Positions 51,778 through 58,728 of a stretch of 58,728 nt of DNA are shown here, piece by piece. The translations under genes were made by a program, and so were the position numbers. Source of the DNA: Alphaproteobacteria bacterium UBA6347 (GTDB taxonomy: Bacteria; Pseudomonadota; Alphaproteobacteria; CAAGCB01; CAG-977); the NCBI GenBank assembly GCA_002440235.1, contig DJRZ01000052.1:36396-95123 (forward strand), given 5' to 3'. Each line of letters starts with the position of its first letter. Position 1 is the stretch's first letter. The notes beneath the pieces were generated by a model. It did not search any database and was not told the origin of the DNA. It worked only from the letters and a program-made list of their open reading frames with translations.

Positions 51778-54700
51778 ATGTTTTCGGAAATCTTTCTGAA
51801 ACGCCCGCGTTTCGCGATCGTCATCGCGATCGTGATGTGCTTGGCGGGGTTGGTGTCGCTGAAAATGCTGCCGATCGCACTGTACCCCGAAATCACGCCG
51901 CCCGTGGTGACGGTTTCGGCGACGTACCCCGGCGCGTCCGCGGACGTGATCGCGAAAATGGTCGCGATCCCCATCGAACGCGAAGTCAACGGCGTCGAGG
52001 ATATGCTGTACATGTCGTCGTCGTCCGAAGACACGACCTATTCCCTGACCGTGACGTTCAAAACGGGCGTCGATCCCGACATGGCGCAGGTCAAGGTGCA
52101 GAACCGCGTGCAGATCGCGACCGCGTCCCTGCCGACCGAAGTCACCCGTCAGGGCGTGACCGTCACCCGCGAATCAACCAACATGCTGGCGATGATTTCG
52201 TTCGTGTCGCCGAAACACACGTTGACCAGTCTGGAATTGGCGGATTACGTCATCGACAACGTCAAGGAAGCTTTGGCGCGTATCGACGGCGTGGGCGGCG
52301 TGGACGTGTACGCAGCCAGCTCGTCCATGCGCGTCTGGCTCAATTCCGACAAAATGGCGGCGTTGAACATTACGGCGGCGGACGTCCGCAACGCGATTTC
52401 GTCGCAGAACTATCAGCCGACTTTGGGCAAGCTGGGTGCCGCGCCGAACGATGCCGCGCAAATGGTCTATCCGTTGAAAACCCAAGGGCGCATCAACGAA
52501 GTCAAAGACTTTCGCGAAATCATCGTCCGCACGGCGGAACACGGCGGATTGGTGCGGTTGAAAGACATCGCGAACGTTTCATACGGCGAGGAATCCTACG
52601 GCATTTCCGCGTTTGCGGACGGCGCGCCCGCTGTGTCGTTGCAGGTCAAGCTGTCGTCCGGCGCGAACGCCGTCGATGCGATGAAACGCCTGCGCGCCGA
52701 ATTGAAACGGTTGGAGGACACGCTGCCCGAAGGCGTCGAATACAAATTCAACTATGATTCGACCGATTATATCAACGCGTCGATTTCCGAAGTTTTGCAC
52801 ACTTTGTTTGAAACGTTTGTTCTGGTCGTTTTGGTGTGCTGGGTGTTTTTGCAGAACTGGCGCACGACGCTGGTTCCGTTGATCGCCGTTCCCGTGTCGA
52901 TTTTGGCGACGATGGTCGTCATGCTGGCACTGGGTTTCAGCATCAACATGTTCACTTTGTTCGGGCTGGTTCTGGCGATCGGCGCGGTCGTCGATGACGC
53001 GATCGTCGTTGTCGAACGCGTGATGTTTTTGATGGAAACGGAAAAGTTGCCGCCGTTGGAAGCCACCAAGCGCACCATGCGTGAAATCACGGGCGCGCTG
53101 GTTTCCACAACGTTGGTCATGGTCGTGATTTTCGTCCCCATCGCCTGCATGGGCGGCATTACGGGCAGGATTTATCAGCAGTTCGCGATCACGATCAGCA
53201 CGTCTTTGGTGTTTTCGGCGGTGAACGCGCTGACGTTGTCGCCCGTGCTGTGCGCGTATTTCCTTAAACCGTTCAAACCGGCGAAGAAAGGACCGCTTGC
53301 GTGGTTTAACCGCATCGTCAATTCGACGGCGAACGGGTACGCGCGCACGGCGGCGTTGTTTGCGCGGCGAATCAGCGTCATCGCGCTGATTTTCGGTCTG
53401 ATTCTGGCGTTGAACGGCACATTGTTCAAAGTCATCGGCACGTCGTTTGTTCCGAACGAAGATCAGGGCGTTTATATCGCGAACATCACCCTGCCGGAGG
53501 GCGCGTCCTACGCCCGCACCAAAGCGGTTGTCGAAAAAGTGACGGAAAAAATTCTGGCGCAAAAGGGCGTGCGCGGATCAATCGGCGTCGTCGGCGTCAG
53601 TATTTTGGCGGGGCGTTCCGAAAACACGGCGATGGTGATCGTCGATTTGGAACCGTGGGGAAAACGCAAGGATCCGTCCCTGTATTCCACCAACCTGATG
53701 AACGAAATGCGCGCGAAGCTGACGGGCGAAATTCCCGAAGCCGAACTGCAATTCTTTGAATTTCCGGCGATCCAAGGCTTGGGCAATCAGGGCGGTATGG
53801 ATTTCCGCCTGCAGATGACATCGGGCATGGATTACGCCAAACTGGACGCCGAAGCGCAAAAATTGTTGGGCAAAGTTAACACGAATCCGAAATTTCTGTA
53901 CGGTTTTACGACCTTTACGTCGAAAACGCCCGCGGTGTTCATCGAAATCAACCGCGAAAAGGCGGAAACGATGAACGTGCCGCTGTCGAACCTGTATTCG
54001 ACTTTGGAAGCCTATCTGGGATCAATGTACGTCAACGACATCAACATCGGCACGCAGGTCAACAAAGTCGTCGTGCAGTCGGACGCGCGTTTCCGCGACG
54101 ATATCGAAAGTATGCGCGACATCTACGTCCCGTCCACGACGGGCGAAAAAGTGCCGCTGGGGGCTTTGGTGAACCTGACGCAAATCATGTCCCCGCGCGT
54201 GATTTCACGCTATAACCAATATCCCAGCGCGGACATCACGGCGGAACAAAACCCCGCGGTGTCGTCGGGCGAAGCGATGGCGGAAATGGAAAGCCTGATG
54301 AAAGGCGTCAAAGGATTTTCCTATGAATGGTCGGGCATGAGCTATCAGGAAAAAAACAACCAAGGTCAGATCGGATTGCTGTTGTCGCTGGCGGTGATTT
54401 TCGCCTATCTGTTCCTTGTGTCCCTGTACGAAAGCTGGATTTTGCCGATCCCCGTTCTGATGTCCGTATCGGTCGCGACGGCGGGAGCTTTGGCGGGGTT
54501 GCTGGCAACGGGGCTGCCGCTGTCGATTTATGCCCAGCTGGGCATTGTGATGCTGGTCGGATTGGCAAGTAAAAGCGCGATTTTGATCGTCGAATTCGCC
54601 CGCGACGCCCGTGCGCAAAATATGTCCGTCCCCCGTGCGGCGATGAACGCTTTGCGCGAACGGTTCCGCGCGGTTTTGATGACGGCTTTTTCGTTCATTC

Positions 54701-54879
54701 TGGGCGTTTTGCCGATGATTAACGCGACGGGCGCGGGCGCGAACAGCCGTCAGGCGATCGGCACACCCGTGTTTTACGGAATGCTGGTCGGCACGTTGGC
54801 GGGATTGTTCATCATTCCGCTGTTGTACGTTCTGGTTCAAACTTTGGCCGACAAGGCGATGAAGAAAGGAAACAAATGA
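51778..54879 (+). CDS. RND efflux pump, HAE1-type inner-membrane transporter
   Basis: 1033 residues, normal for AcrB/MexB-type pumps. The start FLKRPRFAIVIAIVMCLAGL, the porter-domain EITPPVVTVSATYPGASADV and the proton-relay helix GLVLAIGAVVDDAIVVVERV with its paired aspartates are all present. The late segment GIVMLVGLASKSAILIVEFA matches the family. It exports drugs or other toxic compounds by proton exchange. Confidence 0.96.
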   Translation: MFSEIFLKRPRFAIVIAIVMCLAGLVSLKMLPIALYPEITPPVVTVSATYPGASADVIAKMVAIPIEREVNGVEDMLYMSSSSEDTTYSLTVTFKTGVDPDMAQVKVQNRVQIATASLPTEVTRQGVTVTRESTNMLAMISFVSPKHTLTSLELADYVIDNVKEALARIDGVGGVDVYAASSSMRVWLNSDKMAALNITAADVRNAISSQNYQPTLGKLGAAPNDAAQMVYPLKTQGRINEVKDFREIIVRTAEHGGLVRLKDIANVSYGEESYGISAFADGAPAVSLQVKLSSGANAVDAMKRLRAELKRLEDTLPEGVEYKFNYDSTDYINASISEVLHTLFETFVLVVLVCWVFLQNWRTTLVPLIAVPVSILATMVVMLALGFSINMFTLFGLVLAIGAVVDDAIVVVERVMFLMETEKLPPLEATKRTMREITGALVSTTLVMVVIFVPIACMGGITGRIYQQFAITISTSLVFSAVNALTLSPVLCAYFLKPFKPAKKGPLAWFNRIVNSTANGYARTAALFARRISVIALIFGLILALNGTLFKVIGTSFVPNEDQGVYIANITLPEGASYARTKAVVEKVTEKILAQKGVRGSIGVVGVSILAGRSENTAMVIVDLEPWGKRKDPSLYSTNLMNEMRAKLTGEIPEAELQFFEFPAIQGLGNQGGMDFRLQMTSGMDYAKLDAEAQKLLGKVNTNPKFLYGFTTFTSKTPAVFIEINREKAETMNVPLSNLYSTLEAYLGSMYVNDINIGTQVNKVVVQSDARFRDDIESMRDIYVPSTTGEKVPLGALVNLTQIMSPRVISRYNQYPSADITAEQNPAVSSGEAMAEMESLMKGVKGFSYEWSGMSYQEKNNQGQIGLLLSLAVIFAYLFLVSLYESWILPIPVLMSVSVATAGALAGLLATGLPLSIYAQLGIVMLVGLASKSAILIVEFARDARAQNMSVPRAAMNALRERFRAVLMTAFSFILGVLPMINATGAGANSRQAIGTPVFYGMLVGTLAGLFIIPLLYVLVQTLADKAMKKGNK

Positions 54880-56255
54880 AAAAAATGTTGGTAACGGCGG
54901 GATTGGCGGTGTTTTTGACCGCCCCCGCGAACGCGTTTGACCCGATGTCGGTTTATACGCAAAAATCGCCAGAAAACTGCTTGTCAAAAGTGAATGTTAA
55001 AGGAAAGCTCGGCTTGAACGATTTGATTCAAATCGGCGTGTGCAACAATCCCGATTTGAACCGCGCGTTCATGGCGGTCAGATCGGCGGAAGCCGAACTG
55101 GGGGCGAGCAAAGCCGCCTATCTGCCGAACGTCGGACTGACGGCGGCGGCAACCGCGTCGCACAGCAAAGGACAGTACGACGAACCGAACGCCAACATCT
55201 ACAAAGATATGAAAGCCAAACCGTATTCGGTCAACGTCGCTTTGAACTGGCTGCTGCTGGATTTCGGCGGGCGTTCCGCGACGACCGACATGATGAAAGC
55301 CTATATGGAACAGGCGGCGTTCGGGTACAACGCGGCTTTGCACGATCTGGTGCTGGGCGTCCACAGCGCGTACATGGATCTGCTGAGCGCGAAAGAGGTC
55401 TTGAAATCCGCGGAAACCAGCGTTGCGTCCTATAAAAAATCATATGACGAAACGCAAAAGAAATATCAGGTCGGCAAAGCGGCGACGTCCGATCTGCTGC
55501 TGGCGAAAACGACGTATCTGCGTTCGCAACTGGCGGTGACGGCGGCGAAAAACACGATTGAGAAGAATCAGGCGAATTTGGCGACTTTGCTGAATCTGCC
55601 GCCGGAAACGAAATTCAATCTGGTTGTGCCGAAAAAGGACGATACCTCCACCGCTTTGGCGGAAAAGATGCCCGTTAAAAAGATGATCAAACTGGCGTTG
55701 GATCTGCGTCCCGAAATCAAGGGCGCGGCGAAAGCCAAAACAGCCGCCGCGGCGGGCGTGACGAACGCGAAATCCGCGATGGCGCCGACGCTGGCGTTGA
55801 CGGCGAACGCGTCCTACGCCGACCGATGGAAGGACGACAAGCCGTTCAAGGACGGGTATCCCTACACCTATGGCGGCGACGTCGGCGTCGTTTTGAACGT
55901 TCCGCTGTTCGAGGGATTTTCCAAATCCTACGCTTTGGCCAAGGCGCGCTACGATTACCGACAGGCCGTCTGGCAGGAAAAAAGCACCGAGGACGCGGTG
56001 AAAAACGAAGTTTGGTCGGCATATCAGGATTACAAAACCGCGCTGGCTTCGTACACGATTAACCAAGACGTTTTGAAATCGGCGGAGGAAAACGAACGCG
56101 TTTCCCGCGCGTCGTATCGGGCGGGCAAGGAAACTTTGCTGAACCTGCTGACCGTTCAGGCGCAGCTGGCGACCGCGCGGCAGGAACTGATCACGTCGTT
56201 CTATACCGTTCTGGTCGGAAAATCGAATCTGTACCGCGCGATCGGCAAGTTTTAA
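54876..56255 (+). CDS. TolC-like outer-membrane efflux protein
   Basis: 459 residues. A signal peptide (MKKMLVTAGLAVFLTAPANA), then two OEP repeats with the typical NPDLNRAFMAVRSAEAELGA and QVGKAATSDLLLAKTTYLRS, and DVLKSAEENERVSRASYRAG in the second half. It is the outer-membrane duct of the RND system. It overlaps the pump gene by four bases (ATGA) and is followed by a strong terminator, completing a self-contained three-gene operon. Confidence 0.94.
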   Translation: MKKMLVTAGLAVFLTAPANAFDPMSVYTQKSPENCLSKVNVKGKLGLNDLIQIGVCNNPDLNRAFMAVRSAEAELGASKAAYLPNVGLTAAATASHSKGQYDEPNANIYKDMKAKPYSVNVALNWLLLDFGGRSATTDMMKAYMEQAAFGYNAALHDLVLGVHSAYMDLLSAKEVLKSAETSVASYKKSYDETQKKYQVGKAATSDLLLAKTTYLRSQLAVTAAKNTIEKNQANLATLLNLPPETKFNLVVPKKDDTSTALAEKMPVKKMIKLALDLRPEIKGAAKAKTAAAAGVTNAKSAMAPTLALTANASYADRWKDDKPFKDGYPYTYGGDVGVVLNVPLFEGFSKSYALAKARYDYRQAVWQEKSTEDAVKNEVWSAYQDYKTALASYTINQDVLKSAEENERVSRASYRAGKETLLNLLTVQAQLATARQELITSFYTVLVGKSNLYRAIGKF

Positions 56256-56256
56256 C

Positions 56257-56287
56257 AAAAAGCGGAGGAATTATCCTCCGCTTTTTC
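56257..56287. terminator. bidirectional terminator between the RND operon and the cupin gene
   Basis: AAAAAGCGGAGGA / TCCTCCGCTTTTT with a four-base loop, giving U-runs in both directions. Confidence 0.9.
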
Positions 56288-56291
56288 ATTT

Positions 56292-56714
56292 TCAGAAGGG
56301 CATAACGCCGTTTCGGGTAACAACCAGCCCTTTGTCCGTTCCCGTGAAACGGACGACATCGGGTTTGTTCGCCGTCCCGAAATCCAAATAAACCAGCGTT
56401 TCCGTTTCAGATGGATTGGATATGACGTGCGACCCCGCGATATTGGCGGGAAACGCGATGGCATCGCCGGCTTTTAAACGGATATCGCCGTTTTGCGTTT
56501 TGACGATGGCTTCGCCCTTGATAATGAAAAACACTTCTTCGTTTTCTTCGTGATAGTGGTAGCCGTAAGCGGTCTTTTTCGGCGCGACTTCGACAAAGTT
56601 GGCGGAGCATTTGGAGATGTCGTCGATAATCGGCTTGACGGTGAATTCGTTATCGCCGGAGCCTTGGATTGTTCCCGCGGCGGTTTGATAATTTTTTACG
56701 ATAATCTGTTGCAT
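56292..56714 (-). CDS. single-domain cupin protein
   Basis: 140 residues. The cupin metal motif YHYHEENEEVFFIIKGEAIV (HxH...E) and the second motif LKAGDAIAFPANIAGSHVIS form a small jellyroll. The enzymatic role, if any, cannot be told. It diverges from an HxlR-type regulator across 116 bases with overlapping promoters. GGAGC before the ATG supports the start. Confidence 0.85.
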   Translation of the reverse strand: MQQIIVKNYQTAAGTIQGSGDNEFTVKPIIDDISKCSANFVEVAPKKTAYGYHYHEENEEVFFIIKGEAIVKTQNGDIRLKAGDAIAFPANIAGSHVISNPSETETLVYLDFGTANKPDVVRFTGTDKGLVVTRNGVMPF

Positions 56715-56830
56715 GATTTTGCTCCTTGATGTTTGAAAACGAAATCAGAATAGGGTATATTGCATTCGTTTGTAAATCAGGCACTATTTTAATATATAGT
56801 ATGCAAAAAATAACTATTGAGGAGTCCCCT
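56715..56830. promoter_or_regulatory. divergent promoter region of the cupin and HxlR genes
   Basis: Rightward TTGTAA and TATATA (56770-56798, 17-base spacer). On the minus strand TTTACA and TATTCT (18-base spacer) lie over the same stretch. ACTAT and ATAGT flank an AT-rich centre near 56783-56800 and could be the HxlR operator. Confidence 0.45.
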
Positions 56831-57157
56831 ATGCTTCCAAGTCGAAAAATTTTGGATTGCCCTGTCGCGACGACGGTCAATTTGATCGGAAATAAATGGA
56901 AATTGATGATTATCCGTGATTTGGTCGGCGGGACAAAGCGGTTCGGCGAATTGCGCAAAAGCCTGACGGGAATCAGTCAGCGGGTTCTGACGCAGAATTT
57001 GCGCGAACTGGAAACGGACGGATTGATTGACCGCCAAGTTTTTGCCGAAGTGCCGCCGCGCGTCGAATACAGCTTGAACGAAACGGGACGGTCGCTGAAA
57101 ACCGTTATCGACGCTTTGGCGGATTGGGGAACGAAATACAAAAGCGGGCAGGTTTAG
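56831..57157 (+). CDS. HxlR-family transcription regulator
   Basis: 108 residues. The HxlR fold opens with CPVATTVNLIGNKWKLMIIR, followed by RFGELRKSLTGISQRVLTQN, LRELETDGLIDRQVF and PPRVEYSLNETGRSL. The cysteine near the N-terminus is the usual redox or electrophile sensor of this family. GAGGAG about seven bases upstream of the ATG at 56831 decides the start over an upstream frame. It probably controls the divergent cupin gene. Confidence 0.9.
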   Translation: MLPSRKILDCPVATTVNLIGNKWKLMIIRDLVGGTKRFGELRKSLTGISQRVLTQNLRELETDGLIDRQVFAEVPPRVEYSLNETGRSLKTVIDALADWGTKYKSGQV

Positions 57158-57310
57158 TCGGAAAGTTCAGGTAACTTGCCGATTTCCGATGACGTCATGT
57201 CTTGCCCTTGCAGCCGATGCGGCGGGACGTAATCGGCTGGCGGTAATCGCTTTTGTTGATTGTGCGCGATTCTACAATGACGGCGGGCGGCAAATTCTGA
57301 TTTTTCGCGT

Positions 57311-58342
57311 TCAGGGGGAATGGGCGTCGAAATATAAAAACAGCAAAACGACGGCGACCGCGCCGACCGGTTTCGCTTGCGGAAATTTGCGGTTCAGCGC
57401 GCCGCCCGTCCAAATCAGGGCGGAGGACGCCGCGACCGTCAGCGCGAACAGCGTCCAGCTTTGCGCGGCTGTCGTCGTTTGCCATGTTTTGAAATAACCG
57501 CCGTACATCAAATATTTGATCTGAACGATCAGCGGACAGTGAAGCGCCAGAAAGGACAGCGAGTTTCCGCCGAAAAACCGCAACAAACGGCAGTCGAGGT
57601 GCGCCGCCGCCCCGCGCCAGCCCGCGATCGACGCCAGAGCGGCGACGAAAAACGCCGGACGGACCGAAAACAAATCCGAAAAACCGCCGCCGCACGTCAG
57701 CCCCGCGCCCGTCGCCAGCAAAACGATCGTCATCGGAACGGACAGGGCTTTTTGCAAAAACGACCGGTGCCGCGCCGCCAAAATTCCCGCGATCGCGAAA
57801 AACAGCGCGGGCGGCAGGGCGGGCGCGCTGAACGGAAATTCGCCCGACAGCCGCGCCTGCGCGGCGGGGGACAAAACCGCCAGCGACACCCCCAGCCGGC
57901 ACAGCGCCTTGTCGGACAGGCGGGCGCACCCGTACAAAAACGGCGCGACGGCGAACAGCGCGGGCAGAAACCACAGCGGCAGGTTCATGACCGGCGAAAA
58001 CATCAGCGGTCGGGACATGAACGCGAACGCCTTTGCGATATAAGGAACGATCAGGGCGTATTCGCCCGTGACCGCGCGGAACGCCGCCAGAAAAATATCC
58101 GCCGACGCGACGATCCAAAACCAGTAGGGCAGAATCAGCCGTTTGAATTTTTTGAACAGATACGACCGGAAACCGTCCCCGCGCGCCGTCAAATATCCGG
58201 CGACGGCGAAAAACAGCGGCATCGTGAACGAAAACAGATAATTGAAAAAGAACCGCCCGTTCGCGTCGCAATGCGACAGAACGACGAATAAAATCGCCAA
58301 GCCTTTCAGCGAGTCTATGTCTGGCTGGCGTTCGCGTTCCAT
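57311..58342 (-). CDS. acyltransferase-3 family integral membrane protein
   Basis: 343 residues, about ten hydrophobic segments. The N-terminal RQPDIDSLKGLAILFVVLSH (with the family's His) and FTMPLFFAVAGYL are typical of OafA/NodX/WecH-type acyltransferases that modify sugars or lipids of the envelope. Its ATG follows the stop of the phosphorylase gene directly (TAA-ATG). Confidence 0.85.
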   Translation of the reverse strand: MERERQPDIDSLKGLAILFVVLSHCDANGRFFFNYLFSFTMPLFFAVAGYLTARGDGFRSYLFKKFKRLILPYWFWIVASADIFLAAFRAVTGEYALIVPYIAKAFAFMSRPLMFSPVMNLPLWFLPALFAVAPFLYGCARLSDKALCRLGVSLAVLSPAAQARLSGEFPFSAPALPPALFFAIAGILAARHRSFLQKALSVPMTIVLLATGAGLTCGGGFSDLFSVRPAFFVAALASIAGWRGAAAHLDCRLLRFFGGNSLSFLALHCPLIVQIKYLMYGGYFKTWQTTTAAQSWTLFALTVAASSALIWTGGALNRKFPQAKPVGAVAVVLLFLYFDAHSP

Positions 58343-58728
58343 TTATCCGCCGTTCAACAGGACGAAAGCGTCGAGGGCGGTCAGAATTTCGTTTTCCTCG
58401 CCTTTTCGGGTCAGGCTTTCGCCGTCGACGTATCCGCCGATCGCGTTCGCCGTGTCGCCGCCGCTGACGACGACGTTGTTCAAAATCGACGCCGTTTTAA
58501 CGCCGCGCAGACGTCCGATCGTGTACAGCGCCGCCGTTTCCATGTCCGCGCCCAAAACGCCTTTTTTCGCCCAGAAACGTTTTTGATCCTCGTTGTCGTC
58601 GATATAAAAGCTTTCGTGGCTGTGGACGATGCCGACGCGGTGTCTGAACCCGTTTCGCTTCGCGGCGGTCAGGCACGCGTTCAACAGCTCCGTGTCCGCC
58701 ACGGCGGGAAAGCGCAGATCGACGTAGG
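58343..58728 (-). CDS. nucleoside phosphorylase (uridine phosphorylase-like), C-terminal part
   Basis: At least 128 residues, open at the right edge. YVDLRFPAVADTELLNACL, GIVHSHESFYIDDNEDQKRF, VLGADMETAALYTIGRLRGV and SGGDTANAI carry the purine/uridine phosphorylase C-terminal core, including the MET segment that contacts the nucleoside. The start lies beyond the window. It forms an operon with the acyltransferase. Confidence 0.85.
   Translation of the reverse strand, partial: YVDLRFPAVADTELLNACLTAAKRNGFRHRVGIVHSHESFYIDDNEDQKRFWAKKGVLGADMETAALYTIGRLRGVKTASILNNVVVSGGDTANAIGGYVDGESLTRKGEENEILTALDAFVLLNGG

Noticed and set aside
57158..57310. Possible short gene or repeat between HxlR and the acyltransferase gene (AGCCGAT/ATCGGCT inverted repeat)
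   Set aside because: A seven-base inverted repeat with a 13-base loop and no T-run is not enough to call a terminator or operator, and the frames are shadows.

Overview
The window reads as a chromosomal stretch of an alphaproteobacterium, probably an uncultivated lineage. The basis is an F1 ATP synthase operon in the order delta-alpha-gamma-beta-epsilon with no F0 genes beside it (the usual alphaproteobacterial split), an elongator tRNA-Met of alphaproteobacterial type, GC-rich codon use in the core genes, and the general protein character. No species can be named from this sequence alone. Long open frames on the strand opposite almost every core gene are codon-bias shadows and were ignored.

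Layout. (1) 1-15.4 kb: two divergent operons around an AT-rich promoter region near 6.0-6.25 kb. Leftward: a membrane-anchored Ala/Pro/Lys-rich protein with an OmpA-like end, a TcpQ/PilL-type lipoprotein, a PilN-type lipoprotein secretin and a PilO2-like protein cut by the window edge. These are type IVb-pilus (R64/TCP-type) envelope parts. Rightward: VirB2-like, VirB3-like and VirB4-like proteins, then five exported, mostly helical proteins, at least some with VirB5/TrbJ-like N-termini. The pair looks like a hybrid of a type IVb pilus and a VirB-type machine. (2) 15.5-20.7 kb: atpHAGDC, with a long insertion in the gamma subunit, followed by a MATE exporter. (3) 22.1-40.7 kb: a defence island of mixed base composition. 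It holds a complete type I restriction-modification locus (hsdR, hsdS, hsdM, a half-size S-like gene, an M48/DUF45 metallopeptidase and several riders), a candidate small RNA between hsdR and hsdS, an HNH protein with a dockerin-like tail, an OLD-like ATPase/TOPRIM protein, an XRE regulator facing a second R-M-like operon (two methyltransferase-type proteins and a GIY-YIG/helicase fusion), and a zinc-ribbon protein with a nucleoside-deoxyribosyltransferase-like domain. An AlpA-type regulator lies next to a tRNA-Leu at the island's right end. No integrase is present. (4) 41.1-45 kb: tRNA-Leu, an OmpA-like lipoprotein, tRNA-Met, cysE, an alpha/beta hydrolase, a hexapeptide acetyltransferase and a two-TM coiled-coil protein. 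(5) 44.9-50 kb: a metal-response cassette with a tandem-ArsR repressor facing a promoter/operator, two uncharacterised genes and a CopA-type P-ATPase with an extra C-terminal metal-binding domain, then a periplasmic flavodoxin with a MerR-type promoter. (6) 50.1-58.7 kb: an IS1 InsA-like regulator, a complete RND tripartite efflux operon, a divergent cupin/HxlR pair, an acyltransferase-3 membrane protein and the C-terminal part of a nucleoside phosphorylase cut by the right edge.

How it works together: regions 2, 4 and parts of 6 are ordinary core functions. Regions 1 and 3 are the accessory regions of interest. Region 1 could build a surface appendage or secretion/DNA-transfer channel whose remaining parts lie left of the window. 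Region 3 stacks several anti-phage systems at a tRNA.
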